Source: Volutella citrinella
Taxonomy: Eukaryota; Ascomycota; Sordariomycetes; Hypocreales; Nectriaceae
DNA length: 64,000 bases
Assembly (NCBI GenBank): GCA_034401135.1
Contig: JAWZSP010000001.1
Span: 4,526,001-4,590,000 of the forward strand
Direction of reading: 5' to 3'
The first letter of the stretch is position 1. Every line of letters starts with the position of its first letter. The position numbers were made by a program, and so were the translations under genes. Positions 21,810 through 32,665 of this stretch are shown in pieces. The notes beneath the pieces were generated by a model. It worked only from the letters and a program-made list of their open reading frames with translations, did not search any database and was not told the DNA's origin.

Positions 21810-23180
21810 ATGGCCAGCCCGTCGCCTCTAGAGCTTCCCAACAAGTTCTTAAAACCGTTGTGGTCATGGATTGAAGCGACCCCTTGGCACATTCTGCTGG
21901 TGCTCTTCATCGCGCTGGTCCTATTCGCCCTCCTCTCTGTATGCCCATCGCTGCACTGGCACTCAACCCACACCTGCTAACGTTTCGATCAGCTCTTCGC
22001 TCTCCTCCACCTCGTCGCCCCGAAACCCCGCCCGGTCCTTCCCTCCGAAAAGACGTACATCACCAGTGATCCCGCAACCGGTACTACAAAGCCCCGCCCT
22101 CTGCCGTGCTGGTACGACAGATGGCTTGCGGAGCGCCACCTGAGCGAACAGAAGATCAAACCAGAGGAAGCCTATCCTACGCCTGACGCCGGTTCTATCG
22201 AGCCTGCAGAGCTTCGTCTCAGTGTCGTTCTCCCGGCCTACAACGAACAGGATCGCATTCTTCCAACGCTGCAGGAAGCAGTCGAATACCTGGACAAGAA
22301 CTTTGGTCGATTGAGCGATGCCAAGCACGTCGTGACGAGCCCCTCTAGACGACACGCGCACACCCCCCGAAGGGATGAACTCGGAGGATATGAGATAATT
22401 GTCGTCAATGACGGTAGTCGAGACAAGACCGTCGACGTGGTCCTGGAATTCGCCAAGGAGCACGACCTGCACGACATTATCCGAGTTGTCACCTTGGAAA
22501 CAAACAGAGGCAAGGGAGGAGGCGTCACCCATGGTCTGCGGCATGTTCGTGGCGAGTACGCGCTGTTCGCGGACGCTGACGGAGCTTCCCGTTTCTGCGA
22601 TGTGCGCAAGCTGATTGAAGGCTGCGAGGAGGTCGTGGATGGCTCCCTGCGCGGTGTCGCGATTGGTAGTCGCGCTCACCTCGTTGGTAGCGAGGCCGTT
22701 GTCAAGGTAATATGGCCCTCTCACTACTGAATAGTGCATCTCTCTTCTGCTGCGCTCCCATGGCTAACTCGGTTTCAGCGCTCGGCCTTGCGCAACTTTC
22801 TGATGCGCTCCTTCCACCTGGTCCTCATGATCCTCACGCCCCCGGCCACGTCGCGCATCCGTGACACCCAGTGCGGTTTCAAGCTCTTCTCGCGCGCGTC
22901 CCTCCCGCACATCATCCCCTACATGCACACCGAGGGATGGATCTTTGACATTGAGATGCTCATGCTGGCCGAGTCGGCCCCCGCAACCCCGATCCTTGGC
23001 AGCGATGGAACTGTTATTGGCACGAGTCCTGGCATCAAGGTCGCAGAGGTGCCCATTGAGTGGCACGAGGTGGGCGGGAGCAAACTCAATGTCATCCAGG
23101 ACAGCATCAAGATGGCTCTTGGCCTCGCCGTGCTGCGTGCGAGCTGGATGTTTGGTGTCTACCGCCGCCGGCTGACGTGA
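21810..23180 (+). CDS. ALG5: Dolichyl-phosphate beta-glucosyltransferase
   Basis: Transfers glucose from UDP-glucose to dolichyl phosphate on the cytosolic ER face; Dol-P-Glc then feeds the ALG6/8/10 steps of N-glycan precursor synthesis. Exons 21810..21938, 21993..22706 and 22779..23180 give 414 aa. There is an N-terminal helix (WHILLVLFIALVLFALLS) and then a GT2 fold. It shows LSVVLPAYNEQDRI, VVNDGSRDKT, ETNRGKGGGVTHG, the DXD motif ADADGA (Asp237, Asp239) and the acceptor-side RDTQCGFKLFSR. Length is slightly above the yeast enzyme, through a loop with SPSRRHAHTPRRDE before the second strand. Both introns are short and keep frame. It is convergent with ERG1. Confidence 0.93.
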
Positions 23181-23701
23181 ATATGCCGGCATGGCCAGCG
23201 TGAGATTACTTGGTGGAAAGCTCAACCAATTTCAAACATTAGCTAGTTGTCACGTCGAAGCAACTCGGAATGAATCGTCCAATGACCGATCTTGGCATTA
23301 ATTAGTACCATATATGCTGGCTACAATACGTGAAATGACACTGCCTGTCCAATCGGAAAAAAAACAAAGATATACCACGTCAAACCGTTTCCATGCCGTA
23401 ACGTCTTCTCTCCGTCTCATCAGGAGAAATATCGCCGCTCAATCGCGGCGATGAATGGGTCAATATGTACAGGGGCTCCCCAAAAACAAAACCGGGCAGC
23501 CCAAGCCTTCCCACGCACTCTCTTCACAACCCGAGAGGGGGGTGGGAACGCTTTGCAATGTATGTGCTTTCTCAAGGCTTCGCCAAAGCGAAGAGCCAGC
23601 TGCCCGTTGATCATCCAACTTCATGACAGCTTTCGTTTCTTCCCCTTCTGAGCCGGAAGGAGAAATGCCTCTCGCCGTTTCATTCACCGACGGCCATTCT
23701 T
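23181..23701. other. Convergent ALG5/ERG1 3' region
   Basis: A 521-bp spacer between the 3' ends of ALG5 (+) and ERG1 (-), with A-rich stretches near 23356. It should hold both terminators. No gene is supported; the short open frames have no motifs. Confidence 0.5.
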
Positions 23702-25195
23702 CTATTGGAATCCCTCACGCCACATAATGGGGAGGAAAACGATGCAGGCCTTCCAAAGAATGAGGATGGAGTCGATCAAGACAAGAGGCAGCTTCCAGAT
23801 TCCGAGAATGCCGCCCATGACCTCGGCGGCGTGAAGCCTGATGGCAAGGAAGGCGACAGAGAAGAAGTGGTAAGCGAGGATGATTGGGCGCTGGATAATG
23901 CCACCGAGCAGGCCAACAGGGCCGTCGGTGATGCCGCGCTCAAAGTAGCCAAAGCAACCCTTCTGCAGAGATCGGAGCTGGCGGTCATTGGCCGCGAAGA
24001 GGGAGTAGAGGGCTTGAGCGAGGACATTGATGATGCCTGTGAAGTTCTTGCGGCGCCAGTAGAAGGTGTTGACGGCCGAGTTGACGGCTTTGGCGTCATC
24101 AAGATTCTTGATCTTGTCGGGATGTAGCTCTTCGGCTAGGACGAGGACATCATTGAAGGCAACTGTCATGCCTCCGCCGGTAAGGGGGTGTCGCATGTTC
24201 ATGGCATCGCCAAGGAGGACCATTCCATTGGAGGTCTGGCGCGAGGGCGGCAGCCAGCTATTGGGCATGCTCTTAGGGATCTTGCCGTCGGAGAGAGCCT
24301 TCTCGACCGCGGGGCGAACAGATGGAGGGAGCGCGGGGATAGCGTATTTGGTAATGTAGCTGCGGACACCGCCATTGGCAGCAGAGGCTTCGGGGAGGTC
24401 GATGGGCACGTCGAACAGGGCTCGGGTCTCGTGGGTACCGATCTGGTAGAGGAGGACGGGGGAGGCGTTGCCGATCACGACGTGGCCGTGGCCAGGGGCG
24501 GGCAGGTCGGCGTCGATGAGTTCGAGGGCGTAGAACTTGGACTTGACGATAGGCTTGGTGTTTAGCACCTCCTTGCGCCACTTGGAGTCGTAACCGTCGG
24601 CGATGATGGTCAGCTGGCCAAAGTAATAGTCGGGCTCCTTCTTGCCAGTGTCCTTGTTGGTCGTACGGGACTCGACACCGAGGATCTGGTCGGTGTGCTC
24701 GCCACGGAGCGTCTTGACGACCTCCGTCTCGACGACGGTGATGTTCTTGTGGCCCAGGCAGGCCTTTCGCAGCTGGGTAATGAAACGGCCGTGGTGGAAA
24801 CCGCAGCCAACTGGTCGCTTGCCCTCCTTTCCTGCGCCGCCCCAGGCGTATTCAACCTCTCCGTCTACTCCGAGAGTCGGGTAGGGGAAGGTGACCTTGG
24901 TGCCGTGGTAGATGACAGAGTATCCGTAGCAAGGAGCGGCATCGATGTCCTTGATGGTGTGTCCAAGGCCGAGTTTTTCGAGGGCAATGACGCCGCCAGG
25001 CTGGAGCAGCTCGCCAACAATGCGATCGGGCTCACGCAGCCAGCGCTCGAGCAGGAGAACGGAGCGTCCCTGGTTGGCGAGCGCAAAGGCTACGGCGCAA
25101 CCGAAGACACCAGCGCCGACGACGACAACGTCGGCCTCATGGTAGGTGTCGCGGCGGCGGGCCTGCAACTCGGTCGACGTGAGGGCCGTCGTCAT
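23702..25195 (-). CDS. ERG1: Squalene epoxidase (squalene monooxygenase)
   Basis: ER/lipid-droplet flavoenzyme that converts squalene to 2,3-oxidosqualene in ergosterol synthesis and is the target of allylamine antifungals. Single exon, 497 aa, very close to the usual fungal length. The FAD-binding GAGVFG (Gly27-Gly32) follows an ADVVVV strand. LLERWLREPDRIVGELLQPGG, the DG motif (IIADGYDS), and the GD motif with LLGDAMNMRHPLTGGGMTVA are all present. The C-terminus has two hydrophobic membrane-binding segments. The start is the first ATG in frame (25195); upstream codons in the same frame have no ATG. No intron is needed. Confidence 0.95.
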   Translation of the reverse strand: MTTALTSTELQARRRDTYHEADVVVVGAGVFGCAVAFALANQGRSVLLLERWLREPDRIVGELLQPGGVIALEKLGLGHTIKDIDAAPCYGYSVIYHGTKVTFPYPTLGVDGEVEYAWGGAGKEGKRPVGCGFHHGRFITQLRKACLGHKNITVVETEVVKTLRGEHTDQILGVESRTTNKDTGKKEPDYYFGQLTIIADGYDSKWRKEVLNTKPIVKSKFYALELIDADLPAPGHGHVVIGNASPVLLYQIGTHETRALFDVPIDLPEASAANGGVRSYITKYAIPALPPSVRPAVEKALSDGKIPKSMPNSWLPPSRQTSNGMVLLGDAMNMRHPLTGGGMTVAFNDVLVLAEELHPDKIKNLDDAKAVNSAVNTFYWRRKNFTGIINVLAQALYSLFAANDRQLRSLQKGCFGYFERGITDGPVGLLGGIIQRPIILAYHFFSVAFLAIRLHAAEVMGGILGIWKLPLVLIDSILILWKACIVFLPIMWREGFQ

Positions 25196-27185
25196 GACTG
25201 TCGGCGTTCTGAGATTTCGACTTTGCGGAAGGTATGGCGGGACAGACGACCGTGCGTGGTCCACTGGAGCAATTGGAGAGATGAACCCCTCAGAAGGACA
25301 GAGTACAGAGTTGCAAGAGAAGCAAGAAGGCGAATGGGTAGAGAAGATGTGAGGGGGTTTAGTGGAGGATTATTACTGGAGGTGGCAGAGTCGTTGGTGT
25401 CGATATTATCCCTGGGTCAGTTGGGATGTCGGCGTCGGGGGTTGCCGCTCCGGGGGTGGTCCTTTCCCGGAATTGGTTGGGAGAAGTTGAGAAGAGGCAG
25501 GTCGGGCGCGAAGGGCAAGAACGGCTATGCAAAGTATGCACGACTTGGATAAATGGTCAATTGGAACGCACCAACGACATTGACAGTTCAAAGCACTGGA
25601 TTGCAGAGAAACGCGCAGTCTTTCGCTCTACACCCGCGAGCGCATGGCAGGGCGCGAGGCCATCTATATACTGCTGGTTGTTCCAGATGCTGGGATATGT
25701 CTCTGGACACAGCCATCGGCACACCAGCCCGCGGCTGCCAGCGGGGCTTGCCTGGATGGTTCAATGATAGCTCGCCAACGTTATACGCCGATTCTCATTC
25801 GCGACGGCCGTTGGCCATCCTGGCTGATCCATCACTCGACTGACTTGGAACGAACCCTCCCCCGGCACTGAGATGCGCGCCCCATGTCCCGTGGCCAGGG
25901 TCATCTGGAAAGTTTTTCTGCGATGGCCATTCTGTGGCCCAGGCAGACGGCACTACCACTGCCACCCACCCACATTCACATGCTCCCACACTGCCCACGC
26001 CAGCGGTCCAGGGGTGCAGGGGAATAGGGAGGGGCCGGGCGCTATTCCACTCTGCAACAAAGTAGCTCTCGGCGCATCGAGAGCGCGCCCAACTCCCGTC
26101 CACTGCCCTAGAGTCCAGCGCCCATTGCCCTATACCTCCACTCAGGGCAGCATCGGGACTCCTCCAAGGAACCACCAATGAATGGCACCACGCGCCCCGT
26201 CGCTACCCTGACCGCCTACAGCGCAGCCAATGGCCGCCTGTGCCCACCATCCGCTATGGTTCGATGGGCCACGCCGATGGGCCCAGCGACGCCCAGCGAG
26301 CCCCGCGAACCTCCGGCGCCGATGCCTCCAGACTCCGGCTGATGACATGACGATGCCCTCATTCAGGGCGCAGCCGTGTCCGTGTCCGTGTTTTCGTTTC
26401 TTCTTCACCTCCGTCCCCATCACATGTCACTCCCACCGTGCCTCACTCGCATCCTCTGCCGCGCCGTCTGCCGCTTCCCTTGCTCGTCTCCGTCCCGGTC
26501 CATCTTCGTGGATCCCCCATTCGCCCCCCGGAAACGAGCCACAAAGGCCTGAGGACTCCTAAAGAAGGCCCCTGGGCCGGCACTGCACGTTCCTGCGTCC
26601 TCACCACAATCGCATCAGCCACCCAATCATAAGCCGCCCTGTCAACGGACGGTTGGGTGCCACGGCATGCCCCGTAGTTCGGTGAGTCCCAAAATCGGTT
26701 GTGGTGGTGGGTGGGTTGGGTGTAGCTCTCGGATCTAATAGAGTACGAGTACGAGGATTAAGGACTGCTTAGCTTCGATCACGAGACCACTTTACAACCG
26801 TCAGGGATCAGACGCATTTCTGTTTCGACCTCCCTTCGTCGCCATTGGCCAGCCGCAATCGCTTCGTCACCAATGCAGCATCGTGGGTCGCAATTGATTC
26901 TTTTTCGTATTATGTACAGTACATGCGGACCTCGCACGCAGCGTCATCGAACAAAAGAGAAGACGTACGTACAGACAGACAGCGATCGCCACTGCGATCA
27001 ACGCTCGTAGCCCACCTTGCCCACCTAGTTTCCAGTAAATGCGATGAAATTGGCCATTGTGTCGCCACACCAACACCTTACGATGTTCTCCATCTCCTGC
27101 CTCTATCTCTTTATACATAGTCTTGAATAATGTGCCATCTAAATCACATATGCTGCCCCTGAGTACGCCGAATTGTAAATGCTTC
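25196..27185. other. ERG1 upstream region and PPR gene 3' region
   Basis: About 2 kb with no credible gene. The first part is the ERG1 promoter. Sterol-gene promoters in fungi often carry SRE or Upc2-type sites, but I did not find one I could defend. The open frames here are short and lack motifs. Closer to 27180 is the 3' UTR of the minus-strand PPR gene. Confidence 0.45.
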
Positions 27186-30035
27186 TCAAAAGAACGCTTC
27201 TGCAAGCCTTTGCTTCATCACGAACTCCTCCTCACCGCGAGTCATCTCCGGTTCACTCGCGTTCTCGCCTTGCTCCTTCTGCCTTTCTGCTGGTTGACAG
27301 GGCTGGTTCCCGTTGGTGGCCACAGGTGGGCTATTGTTGGGGACGGAAGCGGCGGCAATCTCCTCCAGCAACTCCCCCTCAACTGGCTGGAGTGCCTCCA
27401 CGATCTCATCCGTCAGCGCCAAACGGCCCTGCTGTGCTGAAGCACGGCAGGCCTTGATATGTTGGAGAGACGAGTCGAGAGCATCCAGTATATCTTCATG
27501 GAGTTGCCGTTCTACTGTCTGGCATCTCACCGCTCTCGCTGCAATAGCCTTCATGGCCCGTTTCACTGATTCCTTGCATTCCTTGCTGCCGTGCCACCAA
27601 AGAGAGCGAGAGTTGAAACTCGCCAGAAGACCAGAGAGCTCCTGGTATAAGCTCTGCCCTGTGTAGGCAAAGACTAATGACGAAAAGTTGAACTTGTTGT
27701 ACGCAAGATCCCTCTCGCCGTTTTGTATCGCCGCAAGTTCGCACACTCTGATGGCGCCCTTCTGATTGCCCTTCAGGCACATGATCCGCGCTGCTTTGTT
27801 GTACACGCTGTCGTGAATCTGGGCTCCTTGACTCAAGGTATCTTGCAGCAAGTGAGCCACGTCCTCCCCAGCCTCCAGTCGAGCAACCAGCAATGGGACC
27901 AAGGCACTACTAACATCCAAGCCCTCGGTCCGCGCTGCGTTGATGATTTTGGTGGCTGACTTTGAGTGGGGTCCCTCCATGTAAAGATAGGCAACGACGG
28001 CAAGTCGGAGGCAGCGCACAGAATGTTGTAGCCCATTTTTGGATGCCTCTTCAAAATCCTCGGAAACTCGTTGCCACTTCTTGTCGGTCGCCCAGGCATT
28101 CATGCGGCGAAACACATCTCGTTCCCGCATCGAGGATAACGTAGGGGCGGGTGCTGGTGGACCAACGTCTTCTACCGCCTCCGATGGCAGAGACTTGTGA
28201 ATTTCCCGCATTGGCCCCTTGACCGAATATGTCGACAAGTGTGGGTCATGAATCCAGGGTCGGGATGCGCGAACGCCCTTGAGCAGCTTTATTACATCAA
28301 GGCGGGCCAGGTTCCAATATTTGCTGCATGCCTCCGCAATTTCGTTGAAGAACATCTGGTCGAGTTCGAGTCCACTGTCTTGGCAAAACTGAAGCCATGC
28401 ACTCAGCCCTTGGAGGTCCTGATTGCGGCCGTGGCGGTCGATAACAAGGAAGGCAAGCGGTTTGTTGACCGTCATAGAGTAGTTCTCCACCAGGTCTCGA
28501 ACAAAATTGTCTGTCTCCCCTGGCGAATGGTCCTTTGAGTAAATTTCCGTCAACCATGAGAGGACGTTTTGATACTGGGTGCCTGTGTTCCCCATACGAT
28601 GCAGCTCAGCAATCTCTGGGGTGGCTGCAGCCCAGTCCCCCATGAGCGCAGTTCGGATAATGAAGCGACCCCGAAGTTTGATGTCGCTTTCCGCTTTCTT
28701 GGATCGGTAGTTTTTCAGAATCTCCATTTCGGCTCTGGCTGCTGCATCATCGCCAGCATCAAGGGCCATGAGGGTGATTCTGCGTCGGATTGCAAAGCAG
28801 GTGATGGGTGAAAAAAGCTCTGAAGTATAGAGTCCACCATCCTGCAAAAGGTTGTATACACGTTTGACTTGAACAAAGTCATTTGTTTTTCCCCAATAGT
28901 GCAAGAGAAGACGGTCAATCCATGAGTGGCGTTGGTGGTATTCGCTTTGTTGCGATTGATTGGCTTGAAACCTTGAGGCATACGTTAACAAATTCCTAAC
29001 GCCCTCAGCATCGCCGTCATCGAGCAGCCAGTCCACAGTAGGGATTGCCAGGTCGCAGGTGTCTATGCTGGCTGGATCGAAAAGATCGAAAATCGACAGC
29101 ATTAGCCGATAATGCTTGGTCTTGGCGGCAATTTGGAGGAGTGTTGCGGCCTTCTGCATCGCTTGTTTCTCGTCAAGCTCACGAGATTGATACATTGAGT
29201 CGAGAATGCTGATGGCCGCTTTTAATCGAGACTCATTGTTGCCTTGGCGAGCCAACGTTTGGGATTCAAGGTCGACGACGAGCCGATCCAAGGTAGCCAG
29301 GCGATCCGCAGCGGACCTTACGCCATTTTGCTCGTCAGTAATTGGTTCGCTGGATTCGTCAACCATGGGCTGTGAGCTGTCACCCCAAAAGGCGGTTTGC
29401 AAAATCGACCTTATGGCTGGGACGTCTGGTTTCTTGCCGCTGACGACCCGCCTCGACGAAGCTGATTTAGAGACAGCGCCAACTTTCTTGGCCTCGGCAT
29501 GTCTAGCCATAGGGAACAGGCGCGCCTCTTTCTCTGCAGGAATCCTCAAGAATCTGTCATTTTGCATCAACAGCCCGGGCGCAGCTTTGGTCTGTTCATT
29601 GGCCGGTGTATCCCATCGGGCCAGCTCGCTGTTGGCAATTGGTGTTGGTACGACGGGAACAGTGGTTTCTGGCCGTGCTGCCGCTTTTAAATTCGTTCCG
29701 TGTCCCGCGTCCGATAATTCCGAACTGGCTCTTGGTTCCAGATCCCGTCGGCGGCGACGAGGAGGATTCCTTGAAGGCGCGGAGGCAGGATGGTCGTGGC
29801 TCAGGTCGGCCGGCCAAACATCTTGTCGGACAGCATATGCCTCGGCCCAAGCGACTGAGTTTTGGTTGGCCCGAGCTGAGTGTAACTTTCGGGCATTTTC
29901 AAGAGCGGATCGGGCGATTTTGAGGCGCTGGCGGCGTTCTTCGGCGAGGAGGATGACGGAACAAGAGGTGGTGAAGACTACCCCTCGGAGGGCATTGATG
30001 GCAGCCCTCGATGGGACTGGACTGGAGGAGGCCAT
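27186..30035 (-). CDS. Pentatricopeptide-repeat protein, probably mitochondrial
   Basis: Single exon of 949 aa. The first 100 residues are Arg/Ser/Ala-rich with few acidic residues, consistent with a mitochondrial presequence. Most of the rest is a helical-hairpin array typical of fungal PPR proteins. Examples are LLLHYWGKTNDFVQVKRVYN, the segment around RFIIRTALMGDWAAATPEIAE, and VYNKAARIMCLKGNQKGAIR. Members bind specific mitochondrial RNAs and control their stability, processing or translation. Its size and layout recall Neurospora CYA-5 (needed for COX1 expression), but I cannot assign orthology by eye. The start is an ATG in good context (30035). Confidence 0.65.
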   Translation of the reverse strand: MASSSPVPSRAAINALRGVVFTTSCSVILLAEERRQRLKIARSALENARKLHSARANQNSVAWAEAYAVRQDVWPADLSHDHPASAPSRNPPRRRRRDLEPRASSELSDAGHGTNLKAAARPETTVPVVPTPIANSELARWDTPANEQTKAAPGLLMQNDRFLRIPAEKEARLFPMARHAEAKKVGAVSKSASSRRVVSGKKPDVPAIRSILQTAFWGDSSQPMVDESSEPITDEQNGVRSAADRLATLDRLVVDLESQTLARQGNNESRLKAAISILDSMYQSRELDEKQAMQKAATLLQIAAKTKHYRLMLSIFDLFDPASIDTCDLAIPTVDWLLDDGDAEGVRNLLTYASRFQANQSQQSEYHQRHSWIDRLLLHYWGKTNDFVQVKRVYNLLQDGGLYTSELFSPITCFAIRRRITLMALDAGDDAAARAEMEILKNYRSKKAESDIKLRGRFIIRTALMGDWAAATPEIAELHRMGNTGTQYQNVLSWLTEIYSKDHSPGETDNFVRDLVENYSMTVNKPLAFLVIDRHGRNQDLQGLSAWLQFCQDSGLELDQMFFNEIAEACSKYWNLARLDVIKLLKGVRASRPWIHDPHLSTYSVKGPMREIHKSLPSEAVEDVGPPAPAPTLSSMRERDVFRRMNAWATDKKWQRVSEDFEEASKNGLQHSVRCLRLAVVAYLYMEGPHSKSATKIINAARTEGLDVSSALVPLLVARLEAGEDVAHLLQDTLSQGAQIHDSVYNKAARIMCLKGNQKGAIRVCELAAIQNGERDLAYNKFNFSSLVFAYTGQSLYQELSGLLASFNSRSLWWHGSKECKESVKRAMKAIAARAVRCQTVERQLHEDILDALDSSLQHIKACRASAQQGRLALTDEIVEALQPVEGELLEEIAAASVPNNSPPVATNGNQPCQPAERQKEQGENASEPEMTRGEEEFVMKQRLAEAFF

Positions 30036-31744
30036 TTCATGCGGCCATTGTCGATGGCCTATCTGATTTCGTCAACCCGACAGGTCTAGGACGTCAATTC
30101 GTTGGTCGGCGTGGCAAGTCGTCGCTAATTATGGGTGAGGTCTGCAAATTGGACGATGGTAAGTGTGGTATGATTCTCGGCATGAGCTAACCGGGGTGGA
30201 GCGGCTAAGCTCCGGCAACCTTAACACATCATTCATTTTCTTACAGACACCCCGGCTACTACGGAGTACCAAACTACCGCCATTGACCATGCCCCGCATC
30301 GCTAATTCGCCAGCATCGCGGCGTCAAATCTACGGATGGAAGCGCATATCGTCCCGCCGGCAAACTCATAGAGCCGCCAACCCTAATCAGGTGGTGAGCC
30401 ACCGCCTCGAGAGCAGTAATACGGACATTTAGGTGTAACAATCCAAGGCCATATAAGATTCCACAAGGGATGATCGTAAAGTGCACCTATAGCCGAATCT
30501 TATACTGTGACTGCTCGGCTCAAAGCCAGCCGCCTGAGTGTACGAAACATTCGGATATTATTTGGCTCAGTTCGCCGCGTCTTCGCACCGTTTTAAAGAC
30601 AAGCAACTACCCAATGTGGAATTTGGCCACAATATGCCCGCATGTACTTCTTCCGCAGGCTTATTCCAGATCCGTGCATTGTCAGTTCAAACACACCAGC
30701 ATGGTGAAGCATAGGGCAGTGATGACCTCACAAAAACATGACAAATAGCAGCCGCATCTTCATCGAAGCCAGGCTCACCATGCATTACACAATCTCAAAT
30801 TAAAGTATACTGACATTTTCTTAGTGTTCCTTTCCTTGTAGGTCATGAATCTCCCCATACCAGATCCAACTATAGAAATGGTTCCACGAACATGATGAAC
30901 TCGGGCGACGCCAGCCTGAAGAGCCTGCAAAGCAGCTACATTGACCCTGTAAGGAGATCAGCGTTACTAGCGGAATAGTCATAAGTCCATTGGTGGGAAG
31001 CATACACCTCAAATCCCGAGTTGATGCAATCATTGAACCACCCCCTTTCCATGCTGTGGCCAAGGTGAACGAGTACGCAAGACAAAATGGAGTTCGCCTA
31101 TTCTCCGCTGACCAGGGCGAATGGAGTGCTGCCGGGCATGCTTATGAAAGGGACATGATGCTGATGACAAAGGCAGAGGGCATGTCGTCAAGATCGAAGA
31201 GCAGCGCGACGCACAGGAGGTCGCGCAACAGAGAGTACAGAGACAAATACAGTACAGTGACGTGTTGTAGGTCATCTCTAGGCGTAAGAGCACACACATA
31301 AGCAGTGTCTCTGTGGCGTATTAATGCGAAAAGCTGCAGACGTCTTTCCTGTCGTCGGCGGCCGCAAGATCGACCACCTCAAAGACAACTTGAAGCCCTG
31401 AGCCAGAACTGAGCGAGGAGGATATCAACAGGAATTGAGAATACCTGTCGAAAGCGCGACTTCTTGATCTTGGTCACCACTTCCTGCCTTAGGCCAAGCC
31501 GGGAGCCCGTATTCTACAGGATGATGTAATGAGAAGAGGGAGTTTGCCCAATTCCTTTTGGGAAGGAGCGCCCCTACATGACCATCCACATCGGGTTGCC
31601 CATTTGGCATCCACATGATCTTCTCTCTACCTTCGCCTGCTTAACTCTTTCAGCCTTGCGACTTTCTACTAGTACCCAGCTCTTCAATTGATACAATACG
31701 ACTCAGTTTTCCCAGTCAAGGCTTTACTCATCCGTGCCGTGGAT
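30036..31744. other. Gene-poor region with a possible coding remnant
   Basis: About 1.7 kb. The plus strand around 30990..31301 has a 100-codon frame with protein-like content (for example VAKVNEYARQNGVRLFSADQ), but I could not connect it to a start or exon with valid splice phases. It may be a decayed gene. The rest shows nothing recognisable. Confidence 0.35.
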
Positions 31745-32437
31745 ATGCCCGCTCAATGCGACGGGCAAGAGGCCAACTTGAAAACAGTCATTAGCATGCC
31801 GAACCCCCTAGACGAGTTCAAGTACATTGACTTGTGAGCAAATTCATTCAGATTCCCCAATACGATCCATTGACATCGCAAGGGTTCCCGAAACGCAACT
31901 TCCAATTCAGCTCAAGGAAGCCAACCATTGCCTGAAGCAGTCTCAAAGACGGAATTTCCGCAAATTTCGACCAGTACCTGAGGCTCTTAGGACTGGATCC
32001 AGTTCATCTCGAGGTGTGTAGCGTGTTCAAGATCCTGTTGAGCATTGCGACTGATCAATGTAGGAGGAACGCTCGAGCTTGATCTGTCATCTAACTCTCC
32101 TTCCACTGTTCGTCGGAGGAAACGTAGATATTCGCCAAGAAAGAAAGAAAAAGCACAATTATTGAGGGATGAGAAGAGGGGGAAATATACAATCCGAAAG
32201 TTCGACGAAACTCGACACTACCATATTCCAGCGCCGAGATCATCATCACATCCTTCGCCTACAGACAGCTCCGAATTCCAGTGCCGAGATGGATTCGATG
32301 CTAGTGAAGCCTTGCAAAAAGGCCACCGGGGGCTCGGGCCCGACGGCGATGGTGTAAATCAGCCGATGAACAGACCTATTGGGAGAACAGAGATCGTGTC
32401 GTACGAAGTAGTTGTCGACCATGGCGTCGGAGAGTGA
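31745..32437 (+). CDS. Small spliced basic protein, unknown function
   Basis: Three exons, 31745..31833, 31883..32013 and 32064..32437, give 197 aa. Introns of 49 and 50 nt have gtgagc..caag and gtgtgt..gtag ends, and all phases fit. The N-terminus is acidic to neutral (NPLDEFKYIDL-VPETQLPIQL). The middle is strongly basic (TVRRRKRRYSPRKKEKAQLL, then DEKRGKYTIRKFDE) and could be a nuclear signal or nucleic-acid-binding stretch. The C-terminus is polar with no motif. It is not a family I recognise. Three independent in-phase junctions are the main reason to believe it; very short introns and lack of homology knowledge keep confidence moderate. It converges on BUB3. Confidence 0.5.
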
Positions 32438-32665
32438 CGATGTTCCGCATAATGTCTTGTCCAGGTTAATTCTAATTAGTCCAAATGAACACCACAGGAA
32501 GAAAGAGACTATTCTAAACATCAAAGATGGATGGATTTTAGGGGTATCTACATACAGTTATCCCCATAAGCTCAATACTCGAGATTTCCTTACTTACAAT
32601 CGAGATTCCTTCACCATTCCCGAACGCCTACTCGGATGAAACCCCTCATTCACTTCATCGCCCCC

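Noticed and set aside
24695..25552. Plus-strand open frame of 285 codons
   Set aside because: Antisense shadow of ERG1 running into its promoter.
29206..30066. Plus-strand open frame of 286 codons
   Set aside because: Antisense shadow of the PPR gene N-terminal region.
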